64,000 nt of DNA from an uncultured Candidatus Cenarchaeum sp. (GCA_958295735.1 OY282369.1:418161-482160); one strand, 5' to 3'. Counted from the stretch's first letter, positions 10,501 through 18,709 are shown. A program made the numbers and translations. Notes: generated by a model not told the origin, from the sequence alone.

Positions 10501-13500
10501 CTGGGCGGGCCGGCGATGGTGTCGTCGTGGCGCAGGGCGGGGTCGAACACCTGGATGCGTCTGTTGTCCGCGTCGGCCACGTACACGTAGCCCGAGCCGT
10601 TTACCGCCACGCCCGTCGGGTTTCTGAACTCGCCGTCGCCCGCGCCGCTGCCGCCGAACGTCCCGTTGAGCTGCAGCATCGTGCGCAGGTTCCGCGCCTC
10701 GCCCGAGGAGACGTCAAAGTCTGACGCGTCGATGGTCGAGGCGTTCACGGCCTCGCTGAACTTCGCTGTGAACGGCACGGCCCGCAGGCTGGTCGGGCCT
10801 GGTTGCGCAGTAGCGACCGTCGCGGTCGGGGGAGTGCCGTCGCTCGTGACCGAGAGCCGGGCCGACGCGGGGTTGGGATGGCCCGCCAGGTCCCGCGCCG
10901 CGCCCGCGGGGACGTAGGCCTGTATGGTCCCGTCCGATTCGGGCGAGACGTCGAAATTGTACGTGGAGTTGCCGCCGGAAAAGTCGGCGATGCCGCCGCG
11001 GGCGGCGGTGCCCGAAAGGTCGACGTCATTCCGGTCGAACCCGTAGACCGGCTCGGAAAAGTTCACCGTGAAGCTGATCGTCGTGGCGTTGGTCGGGCCG
11101 GCCTGGGCCGAGGCGATTTCCGCGATCGGGAACATTGTGTCGTACGAGATCGTGAAGCGGGCCGCCGCCTCGTTGCCGTTCCCGGCCCTGTCCCGCGATG
11201 CGTTGGCGGGAATGTCCACGCGTATCGTCCCGTCCGATGCGGGCGAGACGTCAAACGTCCACGTGGTGGCGTTGGCAGCCGCGAAGTTGGCGATGCCGCC
11301 GCGGGCAGCGGTGCCCGAAAGGTCGACGTCATTCCGGTCGAACCCGTAGACCGGCTCGGAAAAGTTCACCATAAAGTTGATCGTCGTGGCGTTGGTCGCG
11401 TTCGGCTGCGCGGCGGTGACGGCCGGGACCGGCGCGGTCCGGTCAATGTATATTTCCGCGGCGTTGGATGCCTCGTTCGCGTTCCCGGCCGCGTCGCGCG
11501 CGCTGCCGGCCTTCATGCTTACCGTGAGGTTCCGCCCGTCGGCCGGATTGTGCACGTCGAACGCGTACGCCGTGTCGAACGCCTGGATGCTGTGGTTGTG
11601 CGTGTCGGCCACGTACACCCTGCCCGAGGTGCCGTCGACGGCGACGCCGTACGGCTGTTTGAACGGGCCGGTAAAATTCGCTACGGGATCCAGGGACGGG
11701 TCGAACACCCTGACGCGGTGGTTGTCCGTGTCGGCCACGTATATCCTGCCCGAAGAGCTGTCCACCGCGACGCCGGACGGGCGGCTGAACGGGCCGGGGA
11801 GATCGTGGCCGCTGCTCCTGCCGGGGTCGTACGCCCGGACGCGGTCGTTGTCCGTGTCCGCCACGAACATCCAGCCCGAGGAGCCGTCCACCGCGACGCC
11901 GGACGGGCGGCTGAACGAGTCGCGGAAATCGCCCACGCGATCCCGGGCGGAGTCCAATATGCTGATGCGGTCGTTGTACGTGTCGGCCACGTATATGTAG
12001 CCCGTGGAGCCGTCTACTGCCACGCCGGACGGGGTGTCGAACGGGTCTAAGAACCCGCCGCTGATGGTATTGACGGGATTGCCGTCCGGGTCGAAGATCC
12101 GGATGCTGCCGGACTGGCCGACCACGTATACGTCGCCCGTGGCGGCGTCGACCGCCACGCCGTAGTGGAGGGATGGCGCGCCGGGCAGGTTGCGGACGTG
12201 GTTCCAGGCGGAGTCGAACACCTGGACGGTCTCGTTGGACGTGTCGGCCACGTATATCCTGCCCGAGATGCCGTCGACCGCCACGCCTTGCGGTAAGTTG
12301 AAGGTGCGGTTGCCCGCGGCGGAACTGCCGAACGTTCCGTTGAGCTGCAGCATCGCGCGCAGGTTCCGCGCCTCGCCCGAAGAGACGTCGAAGTCCGACG
12401 CGTCGAGGGTCGAGGCGTCCATGGCCTCGCCGAACTTCGCGGCGAACGGCACGGCCGTCAGGTTGGTCGGGCCCGGCCGCGCGGCGTCGAGCGCGGGGAC
12501 CGGGGGCATCGCGTCGTACTCGATCGAGAACCGGGCCGCGCGGCTGGGGTTTCCCGCCTCGTCCCGCGCCGCTTTGTCGGCTATTCTGACCAGTATCGTC
12601 CCGTCCGACGTCGGCGAGACGGCGAACGTCCACGCGGTGGAGTTGGCGGCCGAAAAGCCGGCCACGCCGCCGTGCGCCGTGCTGTTTGAAAGCGTGACGT
12701 CCCCGTGCTCGAACCCGCGGACGGGCTCGCTAAAGTTCACCGTGAAGGCGATCGTCGTGGCGTTGGTCGGGCTGGGCGGTTCCGCGGTGACGGCCGGGAC
12801 GGGGGGCGTGCGGTCGCTGACGATCGTGAACCGGGCTGCCGCCTCGCTGGGGTTGCCCGACGCGTCACGCGCCGCGCCCTCGGGGATGTCCACGCGTATC
12901 GTCCCGTCAGATTCGGGCGAGACGTCGAACGTCCACGCGGTGGCGCTGGCGGCCGCGAAGTTGGCGATGCCGCCGTGGGCAGCGGTGCCCGAAAGGACGA
13001 CGTCCCCCGACGCGAACCCGCGGACGGGCTTGCTAAAGTTCACCACGAAGTCGATCGTGGTGGCGTTCGTGCGGCCGGACTGCGTGGAGTTGACGGCGGG
13101 AACGGGGGCGGTCCTGTCGACGTACACGGCCGCCGCGTTGGATTCCACGTTCTTGCCCCCGTCCGCGCCCTGCACGCGGCCGGCCGGCAGGCTCACCGTG
13201 AGCGTCCGCCCGTCCGGCGCATCCGCCACGCCGAATGCGTACGCGGCGTCGAACGCGTGGACGCGGCCGGTCTCCACGTCCGCCACGTACACGCGGCCCG
13301 AGGAGGGATCCACCGCGACGTCGGTAGGTTCGCCGAACGAGGCGGTGATGTCGGCGATGCTGCGCCCCGACACGACGGGGACCAGCGGCCCGCCCGCGCG
13401 ATCGCCGGGCGGGCCGGTCGTGTCGGCGATGTCGCGCCCTGCAATGTCGAGCACCGCCACGCGGTCGTTGTCCGAGTCGGCCACGTACGCGTAGCCCGAG

Positions 13501-16500
13501 GAGGGATCCAGAGCGATGCCGGACGGTCTGCTGAACGGGCCGGTGATGTTGGCGATGCTGCGACGCGCGGAGTCAAACACCGCCACGTGGTCGCTGCCCT
13601 CGTCGGCCACGTATATCAGGCCCGAGGAGGGGTCTACCGCCACGTCCCGCGTCGTTTCTAGCGTGCCGCTGATGTCGGCGACGTGCTGCCTCGCGCTGTC
13701 GAATATCGCGACGCGTTTGTTGGCCCAGTCGGCCACGTACGTGCGGCCCGAGTCTACCGCCACGCCTTGCGGGAAGAAGAACGGGAGCGTGGCGTTCGCG
13801 GTGATGTTCGCGATGTTCCGCCCGGCGGAGTCGAACACCGCCACGTTGTGGTTGCCCTGGTCGGACACGTATACCTCGCCCGAGGACGGATCCACGGCCA
13901 CACCGGTCGGGTTGACGAGCGGGCCGGCGATGTTCCGCGCGTGGCGCATGGAGGAGTCGAACACCTGGACGCGGCCGTTGCGTATGTCGGCCACGTATAT
14001 CTCGCCCGTGGTGGGATCCGTCGCGATGCCGGTCGGGCCCCCGAACTCGCCGTTTCCCGAGCCGGGGCCGCCGAAGCTCGCGGCGTGCGGGAACGCCGGG
14101 CGCAGGTCCCGCACCGTCCCCGAGTCGGCGTCGATGTCGGACGCGGCGAGCGTGGAGGAGTTTACGGACGCGTTGAAGTGCAGGGTGAACGGTATGATGC
14201 GCAGGCTGGTCGGGCCTGGCTGCGCGGCCGCGATCCTCGGGATCAGCGGGGTGCTGTCGTACGTTATGTTGAACTGCTTCGCCGCGATGCTCGGGTTCCC
14301 CGCATCGTCCCGCGCCGCGCCCGCCGGGATGTCCACGCGTATATCCCCGTCCGATGCGGGCGAGACGTCGAACGTGTACGTCGTGGCGTTGGCGGCCGCG
14401 AAGTTGGCCACGCCGCCGTGGGTGGCGTTGCCCGAGAGCGTGACGTTCGCGGCCGCGAACCCGCGGACGGGCTCGGTAAAGTTCACCGTGAAGGCGATCG
14501 TCGCGGCGCCGGTCGGGCTGGACTGCTCCGCGGTGACGGCCGGATGGGGGGGCGTGCGGTCGCTGACGATCGTGAACCGGTCGGCCGCGGCGGTGGGGCT
14601 ACCCCCCGTGCCGTTCCGCGCCGCGCCCGCGGGGATGTCCACGCGTATTTCCCCGTCGGACGTCGGCAGGACGTCGAACGTGTACACGGCGCCGCTGCCC
14701 GAGAAGTTGGCGACGCCGCCGTGGGTGGCGTTGCCCGAGAGCGTGACGTTCGCGGCCGCGAACCCGGTGACCGAATGGGTGAAGTTTACCACGAAATTGA
14801 TCGTCGTGGCGTTGGTCGGGCTGGACTGCGCTGCGGCGACGACGGGGAACTGCACCATCCGGTCTATGCCTATCGCCTCGGCGTTGGATGCCTCGTTCGC
14901 GTTCCCCGCCGCGTCCTCCACGCGGCCGGCCGGCACGCTCACCGTGAGCGTCCGCCTGTCGGCCGGGTTGTGCACGTCGAACGCGTACGCCGCGTCGAAT
15001 ACGCTGACGCTGTGGCCGGCCGTGTCCGCCACGTATACGGCGCCGGAGTTGCCGTCGACGGCCACGCCGTTCGGGCGCTGGAACTGGCCCGGAAGATCGG
15101 CCACGTGGCTCCCGGCGGAGTCGAATATGCGGACGCGGTCGTTGGACGCGTCCGCCACGTACACGGCGCCGGAGGAGCCGTCGACGGCCACGCCGTACGG
15201 GCTGCCGAACGGGCCCCGCATGTCGGCGACGTGGCTCAGGGCGGAGTCGAATATCCTGATTCTGCCGTTGGACGTGTCGGCCACGTATATCTCGCCGGAG
15301 CGGCCGTCGACGGCCACGCCGTACGGGTTGGCGAACCCGGTGATGTTGGCGACGTGGCTCAGGGCGGAGTCGAAAACCAGGACGGTGTCGGTGGCCGTGT
15401 CCGCCACGTACACGGCTCCCGAGGAAGCGTCGACGGCCACGCCGGACGGGCTGCCGAACGGGCCCCGCATGTCGGCGACGTGGCTCCTGCCCGAATCGAA
15501 CACCCGGACGAGCCCCCTGGTCGAGTCGGCCACGTACACGGTGCCCGACGATCCGTCCACCGCCACGCCCATCGGGTAGCTGAACGGGCCGGGAATATCG
15601 GCCACGTGCACCCCCGAGGAGTCGAAGGCCTGGACACGGGAGTTCATCGAGTCGGCCACGTATACCATGCCCGAGGATGCATCGGCCGCCACGCCTGACG
15701 GGTAATGGAATTCGCCGTTGCCCGAGCCGCGGCCGCCGAACGCCCCGCCCTGCTGCGGCGCTATTCGCAGGTCGCGCACCGTGCCCGAGGAAGCATCAAA
15801 GTCTGACGCGTCGAGGGTCGCGGCGTTCACGGCCTCGCCGAACTTCACGGTGAACGGCACGGCCGGCAGGCCGGTCGGGCCGGGCAGCGCGGCGTCGATC
15901 ACGGGGACCGGGGGGACGACGTCGCGCGCGATCGAGAACCTGGCCGCCGCATCGCTGCGGTGGCCCGCCGCGTACAGCGCCGCGCCCGCGGGGATGTCGA
16001 CCAGTATCGTCCCGTCGGACGTCGGCGTGACGACGAACGCGTACGCGGCGCCGCTGCCCGCGAAGTTTTCCACGCCGTTGTGGGAGGCCGTCCCCGAAAT
16101 GGCGACGTCCCCCAGCCCGAACTCGGTGACGGGCCCGCCAAAATCCACCACGAAGTTGATCGTCGTGGCGTTGGTGGGGCCGGGCTGCGCGGCGGTTATG
16201 ACGGGGACCGGCGCCGTCCTGTTTATGGATATGCTTACGGTGTTGGACGCCTCGTTCGCGTTTCCCGCCGCGCCCTGCACGCGGCCGGCCGGCACGCCCA
16301 CCGTTAGGTTCTGCCCGTCGGCCGGATTGTGCACGTCGAACGCGTGCGCCGCGTCGAACGCGCGGACGCGGTGGTTCCCCGTGTCCGCCACGTACACGGA
16401 GCCCGAGACGTCGACGGCCACGCCGTTCGGGCGCCGGAATGGGCCGGGGAGATCGGCGATGCTTTCCAGCGTGGAGTCGAACACGCGGACGCGGTCGCCG

Positions 16501-17681
16501 CCCGGGTCGGCCACGTATACCCGGCCCGAGCCGTCGACGGCCACGCCGTGCGGGTGGGCGAGCGGGGTGTGGATGTCGGCCACGTGGTTCCTGCCGGAGT
16601 CGAATATCCTGGTGCGGTTGTTGAGCGCGTCGGCCACGTACATCCGGCCCGAGCCGTCGACGGCCACGCCGTACGGGTTGGCGAACCCGGTGACGTTGGC
16701 CTCGTGGCGCCCGCCGGAGTCGAATACCAGGACGGTGCCGGTGGCCGGGTCGGCCACGTGTGCCCGGCCCGAGCCGTCGACGGCCACGCCGTACGGGCTG
16801 ACGAACGGGCCCCGGATGTCGTCCACGTGGTTCCTGCCGGAGTCGAACACGCGGACGAGCCTCAGGGCCGAGTCGGCCACGTATACCCGGCCCGAGCCGT
16901 CGACGGCCACGCCCGCCGGGTAGCCGAACGGGCCGGGCAGGTCGGCCACGTGTAGCAGTGTGGCGGAGTCGAAGGCCTGGACGCGGGCGTTTATCGAGTC
17001 GGCCACGTATATGATGCCCGAGGATGCATCGGCCGCCACGCCGGACGGGTAATGGAACTGGCCGTTGTCCGAGCCGCGGCCGCCGAACGTCCCTCCGGGC
17101 TGCAGCGTCGCGCGCAGGCTCACCGCGCCGGATGAGGCGTTGACGTCGGACGCGTCGAGGGTCGAGGCGTTCACGGCCCCGCCGAACTCCATGGTGAACG
17201 GCACGGCCCGCAGGGCGGTGGGGGAGGTCGCGCTGCTCGTGATCTCGACGGTCAGCGGGTTGCCGTCCGCGTGCGCGGGCGGCGCGCCTGCGAGGCAGCA
17301 CGCGAGGAGGGCGGCGGACGCGAGCAGGATCGCGGCGGGCGGCGGCGGGCGCCGGGGCGCGGAAGGCCTCGGGATCGCCGGCGGGGCCGTTCCGCGGGCG
17401 GCCCGGGCCCGGGCGGGCGGCCCGCGCCCGCCGCGGTTTCGGCCGCCGGCGGCCGCTCCCGGCGGCGCGGCGGCGGCCCCCGTTCCCCCCTCCCCGGCCC
17501 GCCCGGGGCCGCTTCCTTCCGCGGGCCGCGTCCCGCAGCGCCCGCCGGCGCGCCCGCGCGCCGGCCCGGGGGCGCGGGCGCGCTTCCCGCCGGCCCGCGC
17601 TCCGGCGATCGCGATGCCGGCCCCGGGCATCCCGCGCGCGGATGCCCGGGCGTCACCTCCCTGCCCCCGTTCCAGCAACAT
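1566..17681 (-). CDS. Giant secreted Ig-like / NHL beta-propeller / ligand-binding surface protein (~5,370 aa)
   Basis: Predicted extracellular protein of about 5,371 residues; function unknown. A hydrophobic stretch ending APPAHADG near residues 115-140 looks like a late signal peptide. Then come eight six-bladed NHL-type propellers (blades PxGVAVDGSSGxVYVADxxNxRVxVFD) near residues 195-448, 646-898, 1201-1481, 1780-2038, 2338-2595, 2796-3045, 3243-3505 and 3801-4051. Fourteen plain Ig-like modules (PTNATTIxFxVNFSEPV ... DGTIxVDIPAGAARD) separate them. Three or four other Ig-like modules follow, then a type-1 periplasmic-binding-protein-like domain near 4900-5230 (GITIISHSSA, IFRMEPGAAHLARAL). 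It ends VVNC with no membrane anchor. Many NxT/S sequons suggest N-glycosylation. A TATA-like segment at 17708-17716 favours the ATG at 17681; 17720 and 17630 are alternatives. Surface-layer adhesin or ligand sensor is inference. Confidence 0.85.
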   Translation of the reverse strand: MLLERGQGGDARASARGMPGAGIAIAGARAGGKRARAPGPARGRAGGRCGTRPAEGSGPGRAGEGGTGAAAAPPGAAAGGRNRGGRGPPARARAARGTAPPAIPRPSAPRRPPPPAAILLASAALLACCLAGAPPAHADGNPLTVEITSSATSPTALRAVPFTMEFGGAVNASTLDASDVNASSGAVSLRATLQPGGTFGGRGSDNGQFHYPSGVAADASSGIIYVADSINARVQAFDSATLLHVADLPGPFGYPAGVAVDGSGRVYVADSALRLVRVFDSGRNHVDDIRGPFVSPYGVAVDGSGRAHVADPATGTVLVFDSGGRHEANVTGFANPYGVAVDGSGRMYVADALNNRTRIFDSGRNHVADIHTPLAHPHGVAVDGSGRVYVADPGGDRVRVFDSTLESIADLPGPFRRPNGVAVDVSGSVYVADTGNHRVRAFDAAHAFDVHNPADGQNLTVGVPAGRVQGAAGNANEASNTVSISINRTAPVPVITAAQPGPTNATTINFVVDFGGPVTEFGLGDVAISGTASHNGVENFAGSGAAYAFVVTPTSDGTILVDIPAGAALYAAGHRSDAAARFSIARDVVPPVPVIDAALPGPTGLPAVPFTVKFGEAVNAATLDASDFDASSGTVRDLRIAPQQGGAFGGRGSGNGEFHYPSGVAADASSGMVYVADSMNSRVQAFDSSGVHVADIPGPFSYPMGVAVDGSSGTVYVADSTRGLVRVFDSGRSHVADMRGPFGSPSGVAVDASSGAVYVADTATDTVLVFDSALSHVANITGFANPYGVAVDGRSGEIYVADTSNGRIRIFDSALSHVADMRGPFGSPYGVAVDGSSGAVYVADASNDRVRIFDSAGSHVADLPGQFQRPNGVAVDGNSGAVYVADTAGHSVSVFDAAYAFDVHNPADRRTLTVSVPAGRVEDAAGNANEASNAEAIGIDRMVQFPVVAAAQSSPTNATTINFVVNFTHSVTGFAAANVTLSGNATHGGVANFSGSGAVYTFDVLPTSDGEIRVDIPAGAARNGTGGSPTAAADRFTIVSDRTPPHPAVTAEQSSPTGAATIAFTVNFTEPVRGFAAANVTLSGNATHGGVANFAAANATTYTFDVSPASDGDIRVDIPAGAARDDAGNPSIAAKQFNITYDSTPLIPRIAAAQPGPTSLRIIPFTLHFNASVNSSTLAASDIDADSGTVRDLRPAFPHAASFGGPGSGNGEFGGPTGIATDPTTGEIYVADIRNGRVQVFDSSMRHARNIAGPLVNPTGVAVDPSSGEVYVSDQGNHNVAVFDSAGRNIANITANATLPFFFPQGVAVDSGRTYVADWANKRVAIFDSARQHVADISGTLETTRDVAVDPSSGLIYVADEGSDHVAVFDSARRSIANITGPFSRPSGIALDPSSGYAYVADSDNDRVAVLDIAGRDIADTTGPPGDRAGGPLVPVVSGRSIADITASFGEPTDVAVDPSSGRVYVADVETGRVHAFDAAYAFGVADAPDGRTLTVSLPAGRVQGADGGKNVESNAAAVYVDRTAPVPAVNSTQSGRTNATTIDFVVNFSKPVRGFASGDVVLSGTAAHGGIANFAAASATAWTFDVSPESDGTIRVDIPEGAARDASGNPSEAAARFTIVSDRTPPVPAVTAEPPSPTNATTIAFTVNFSEPVRGFEHGDVTLSNSTAHGGVAGFSAANSTAWTFAVSPTSDGTILVRIADKAARDEAGNPSRAARFSIEYDAMPPVPALDAARPGPTNLTAVPFAAKFGEAMDASTLDASDFDVSSGEARNLRAMLQLNGTFGSSAAGNRTFNLPQGVAVDGISGRIYVADTSNETVQVFDSAWNHVRNLPGAPSLHYGVAVDAATGDVYVVGQSGSIRIFDPDGNPVNTISGGFLDPFDTPSGVAVDGSTGYIYVADTYNDRISILDSARDRVGDFRDSFSRPSGVAVDGSSGWMFVADTDNDRVRAYDPGRSSGHDLPGPFSRPSGVAVDSSSGRIYVADTDNHRVRVFDPSLDPVANFTGPFKQPYGVAVDGTSGRVYVADTHNHSIQAFDTAYAFDVHNPADGRNLTVSMKAGSARDAAGNANEASNAAEIYIDRTAPVPAVTAAQPNATNATTINFMVNFSEPVYGFDRNDVDLSGTAARGGIANFAAANATTWTFDVSPASDGTIRVDIPANASRDRAGNGNEAAARFTISYDTMFPIAEIASAQAGPTNATTISFTVNFSEPVYGFDRNDVDLSGTAARGGIADFSGGNSTYNFDVSPESDGTIQAYVPAGAARDLAGHPNPASARLSVTSDGTPPTATVATAQPGPTSLRAVPFTAKFSEAVNASTIDASDFDVSSGEARNLRTMLQLNGTFGGSGAGDGEFRNPTGVAVNGSGYVYVADADNRRIQVFDPALRHDDTIAGPPSEPSAVAVDGFTGTVYAAYADDRTIRVFNSDGSANGTINGPPGGPFVRPAGVAVDGSTGTIYVADTGNGTVRVFDSDRRHAGELPGPFVRPAGVAVDGSTGTIYVADAGNGTVRVFDSDRRHAGELPGPFVRPAGVAVDGSTGTIYVADAGSGAVLAFNSTLQRVATAAAALGNQSGVAVGGSGSVYAADPRGDRIQAFDTAYAFDVADPDDGRTLTVSLPAGRAEDAAGNGNEASNAASIRTDRTDPIPAVGAVQSSPTSAAAINFIVNFSEPVDEFDRNDVDLSGTAEHGGVANFSGGNSTYHFDVLPESEGTMLVNIPAGAARDDAGNPSRAATRFSIEYDATPPVPTVAPAQPGPSGLRAVPFTVKFSDVMDASTLAASDIVVSSGEVQNLRPALLHDATFGGPGSGGGEFRNPTGVAANASGHVYVADKINSRVQVFNRTGAYAADLPGPFSFPSGVAVDGSSGAVYVAMFNDKVRVFDSSGAYAADLPGPFHRPTGVAVDGSTGAVYVTDGNNGRVHAFNSTLHRVAGIDGQFNGPKGVAAGGPAGYVYVADTGNDIVQIFDHAGNTAGNITGLLTPHGVAVDGHSGAVYVADTSNNRVRAFDSSLARAADLPGSFDKPQGVAVGGPAGYVYVADSGNNQVQVFRPAYAFDVYDPADGQNLTVSLPAGRAEDAAGNENEASNAASIMIDRTGPVANVTAAQDSLTSATTINFTVNFSKPVEEFESGDIVVSGTADRGGIDNFSGADATWTFDVSPLSDGTVVVDIPAGVARDEAGNGNVAAARLVIVHHGTPPVPNITPALSGPASPDPAPFLVEFGEKMDASSLNASDFVVSSGEVRNLRPALLHDATFGGRGNASGQFEYPSDVAVDGHSGRVYVADTFNDRVQVFDSAGDYASNITGSLRNPSGVAVDASSGRVYVADTGKHRVLVFDPAGEHAGTIAGPPGDAFNNPSGVAVNGSGHVYVADTYKSRIQIFDPAGDYASNITGSFTHPSDVAVGGPAGSTYVPDKGKHRVLVFDPAGDYDYSITGLYAPSGVAVDGATGSVYVADTGNLRVQVFDSDGNHAGTVAGPFDNPTRVAVGGPSGFAYVADRNGHSIHAFRPAYAFDVYNPADGQTLTVSLPAGRATDAGGDPNNASNTASIHIDSTAPTVDVTAAQVSPTNATTIGFTVNFSEPVLGFAAANVTLSGNATHGGAANFAAANATTWTFDVSPESDGTIRVDIPAGAARDKAGNGNEAEQFSIEYDGTAPTANVTAAQPDPTNAATIGFTVNFSEPVEEFESGDIVVSGTAARGGIADFSGADATWTFDVSPTSDGTVVVDIPAGITRDEAGNGNEAAARLAITRHGTHPVPNITLAESGLPSPDAVPFLVEFGERMDASSLDASDFVVSSGTVQNLRPALLHDATFGGNGAGDGRFKQPTGVAVDGSSGRVYVVDKLNHRVQVFDSARDYAAELGPFSRPSGVAVDGSSGAVYVTDTFNHKTRVFDSSGAQAADLPGQFDQPFGVAVDGSTGAVYVTDKNNTRVHAFNSTLHRVAGIDGQFNGPKGVAAGGPAGYVYVADTGNYTVQIFDHAGNTAGNITGLTSPHGVAVDGHSGAVYVADTYNDSVRAFNSSLARAADLPGKFLRPEGVAAGGPAGYVYVADSQNNQVQAFRPAYAFDVHDPADGQDLTVSMAAGRARDAGGDTNAASNAASIYVTRTGPTVIVTAAQDSPTNAATISFTVNFSRPVPGFTAGDVVLSGIASSSDVVNFRTANDMTYEFDVSPESDGTILVDVPAGAARDEAGNGNHAAERFSIEYDGTAPTARVTAAQDSPTSAPTIGFTVNFSEPVLGFEPGDVKLSGTAPGIVENFAAAGDTAYAFGVSPESDGTILVDVPAGAARDRAGNGNEAAERFSIEYDGTAPTVNVTAAQDSPTSAPTIGFTVNFSEPVLGFEPGDVKLSGTAPGIVENFAAAGDTAYAFGVSPESPGIILVDVPAGAARDRAGNGNEAAERFSIEYGAAAPGTGLAVLSAAITGPQQATVRYNADADAAGSAYGPIEVGGANRTAELSGSGTDAHVLRFGGDAAARDATGAVTINPAAVTGPAGGSLGGGGAYRQPLADGQAPLLASAALDLTAGSNGLLTVTFDEAAAAAPDVRSLGGDITMRGAGGAAALSGGDIPSVASGRAGDNAFALGVSGAKRVELNGADLGSAAVALPRAFVHDAAGNPHAGEGGQPPVLLEYSPDPTPPVLAAATFNLAPAGGGAGRLTVTFDEAVTVPDVQSFEGTVEIRGRGGGGNSTLALSAGDAMSVESGRTGDRTFALLVPGQARAALGAAEFADPASTTVSLPSGFVSNGRAGYERERAPLEVARDAAGPSFLWAFVLNGSSVAVVYDEPVLTVPAHYGNITVGGVAAGGSGGGASGAAAFGSTVVVSWNANASTAASAGSAVGFDLSASVTDAFGNPIANPGPKSTGGEGGTRLDGKPHARAGVFSAGPGDPSAGAARLGAAAFNALSAGRGYAFYVSVSEHELPAGAAPAAAEAALRGAHMGGEGPSLYVGPASDIALGGMAGYASENGITIISHSSAARSLAVEGDAIFRMEPGAAHLARALALVVARGGYGAVVPVVQAGLHGPDYGLLEPLASDLSPLGIPVGPPVSFPGGGGGAAAAPIGAAVLEAAGNGTARSVAVVYMGSDAELAAMAGSVPEDGPIRERSVWFAAGGAGAGAGSGVAASPAVLADAAAVQLARDVRLSAVQFAVERNAITDYIDRIAAPRGPAASATPAYAAYEAVRVLGGALALAGGDPSLAGGNMAGAAALEGGPLGRTGMDGSGDLRLPVTYGAWSVSDTAAEWVRAPELLLGLTGCGIELEKSALALPPLTAGSTSRPARQTITNTGTVPLPAVSVSATDWTQFLGGVPIPDAHLPFSYTEMAVGLDGAPPRRADSAPLAAGTAIPGGTPPGGSVDVDFRINLEELDVLRADLISQTVTFVVNC
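4498..5097. repeat. Near-perfect 300-bp tandem duplication inside the giant gene
   Basis: Blocks 4498-4797 and 4798-5097 each encode one complete Ig-like module and differ at about six positions. A third, more diverged copy follows from 5098. This indicates recent unequal crossing-over or gene conversion. Confidence 0.9.
10061..10438. repeat. Three near-identical 126-bp NHL blade repeats
   Basis: The same blade-coding segment recurs with an exact 126-bp period (GTATAT at 10065, 10191 and 10317), part of the fifth propeller of the giant protein. It shows that blades, like Ig modules, are being duplicated or homogenised. Confidence 0.88.
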
Positions 17682-17707
17682 CTGCTTCCCGGTGCCCGTT
17701 CCGCCGG

Positions 17708-17716
17708 TAGATAAAC
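17708..17716 (-). promoter_or_regulatory. TATA-like box of the giant gene
   Basis: GTTTATCTA on the minus strand, about 30 bp before the ATG at 17681, in otherwise GC-rich DNA. It is the only AT-rich stretch correctly placed for a start of the giant gene. The spacing is slightly longer than the 25-29 bp seen at other genes here. Confidence 0.5.
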
Positions 17717-17734
17717 ACACACATGCCGCAAAAC

Positions 17735-17826
17735 GTGCAGACTTGCGCCCAAACCGAAACCACGCCTAGCAGCAACAATCCGCTCCGCGATCCCACGCCC
17801 GGATCGCAACGGACGTAAGCCTACGC
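17735..17826. repeat. Inverted-repeat element, copy A (~92 bp)
   Basis: About 86% identical to copy B at 57400-57491 and recognisably related to copy C at 58622-58708. The ends are inverted repeats (GTGCAGACTTGCGCCC against GGACGTAAGCCTACGC), decayed relative to copy B. It lies in the divergent intergenic region between the giant gene and the chlorite-dismutase-family gene. It contains no credible coding sequence; a MITE-like non-autonomous element or structured RNA motif is possible. Confidence 0.75.
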
Positions 17827-18043
17827 CGCAAAACCGCGCGCGCGCCGCCGGCCCCCCCCCCGTCCCGGAACGGCCCCGGCCGGCGCGCGGATGCCGGGGC
17901 GGCATCTCCCGGCCCCCATCCCGGCAGCATCTGCCTCACGATCCCCCGTCCCGCCGGCGGACGGGCGCGCGCGCCGCAAAACCGCGCGCCCGCCGCCCTC
18001 CCCGGCTCTGTCCGATTAAATAGGGCCGCCCGGCGGGGGCCGC

Positions 18044-18709
18044 GTGGCGGGCCGGTACTTTTTCAGCTTTGCGTTCTTCAGGATAGATCCGAAGTGGAGG
18101 TGGATGGCCGACATGGCGAAGGAGGAGTCGGCCAAGGAGATCCAGAACGTGATGGCGAGATCCGGCGCGCGGTTCAGGTCGTACTCCACCCTCGGCCTGC
18201 GCGGCGACTCGGATCTCCTGTTCTGGTTCGGCGCGCCAAGCGTGGAGGAGATCCAGGGCGCCGCCGCCAGGGTGTATTCCACGGTGCTCGGCAAGTACCT
18301 GCTGCCCTCGCGCGCGTACCTGTCGTGCACCAGGCCGTCCGCGTACGCCGAGAAGGGGGGCCTGCTGCCGTTCGAGGCGGGCGCGCCCCCCAGGAGGTAC
18401 GCCGTGGTGTACCCCCTCACCAAGACCAGGGAGTGGTACCTGCTCCCGGCCGCCGACAGGAGGAGGATGATGGACGAGCACATACGGGTGGGCCAAAAGT
18501 ACCCGGGCGTCCTGCTCAACACGACGTACTCGTTCGGCCTGCACGACGAGGACTTTATGCTGGCGTTCGAGTGCGACGATCTCCCGCTGTTCCAGGACCT
18601 GATAGTGGAGCTCCGCGAGACGGCGGTCTCCGGGTACGTGGCGGCCGACACTCCCATGATCGTGTGCGTCAGCAAAGATATAATCCCCCTGGTGGCCAGC
18701 CTGGGATAG
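18044..18709 (+). CDS. Chlorite dismutase/HemQ-family heme protein
   Basis: Member of the Cld superfamily (dimeric alpha-beta barrel heme proteins: chlorite dismutase, coproheme decarboxylase HemQ and relatives). It has 221 residues, close to family length. MMDEHIRVGQKYPG holds the likely proximal heme ligand His146, followed by TTYSFGLHDEDFMLAFE and LRETAVSGYVAADTPM, the usual C-terminal half. The GTG start at 18044 lies 25 bp after a TATA-like ATTAAATA at 18015-18022, consistent with a leaderless message. Its stop overlaps the next start by one base, so it heads a three-gene operon with a DUF1802 gene and an aldo/keto reductase. Because the nearby tetrapyrrole genes imply heme synthesis from siroheme, a HemQ role would be redundant. 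A peroxidase-like or heme-handling role is equally possible. Confidence 0.88.
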   Translation: MAGRYFFSFAFFRIDPKWRWMADMAKEESAKEIQNVMARSGARFRSYSTLGLRGDSDLLFWFGAPSVEEIQGAAARVYSTVLGKYLLPSRAYLSCTRPSAYAEKGGLLPFEAGAPPRRYAVVYPLTKTREWYLLPAADRRRMMDEHIRVGQKYPGVLLNTTYSFGLHDEDFMLAFECDDLPLFQDLIVELRETAVSGYVAADTPMIVCVSKDIIPLVASLG

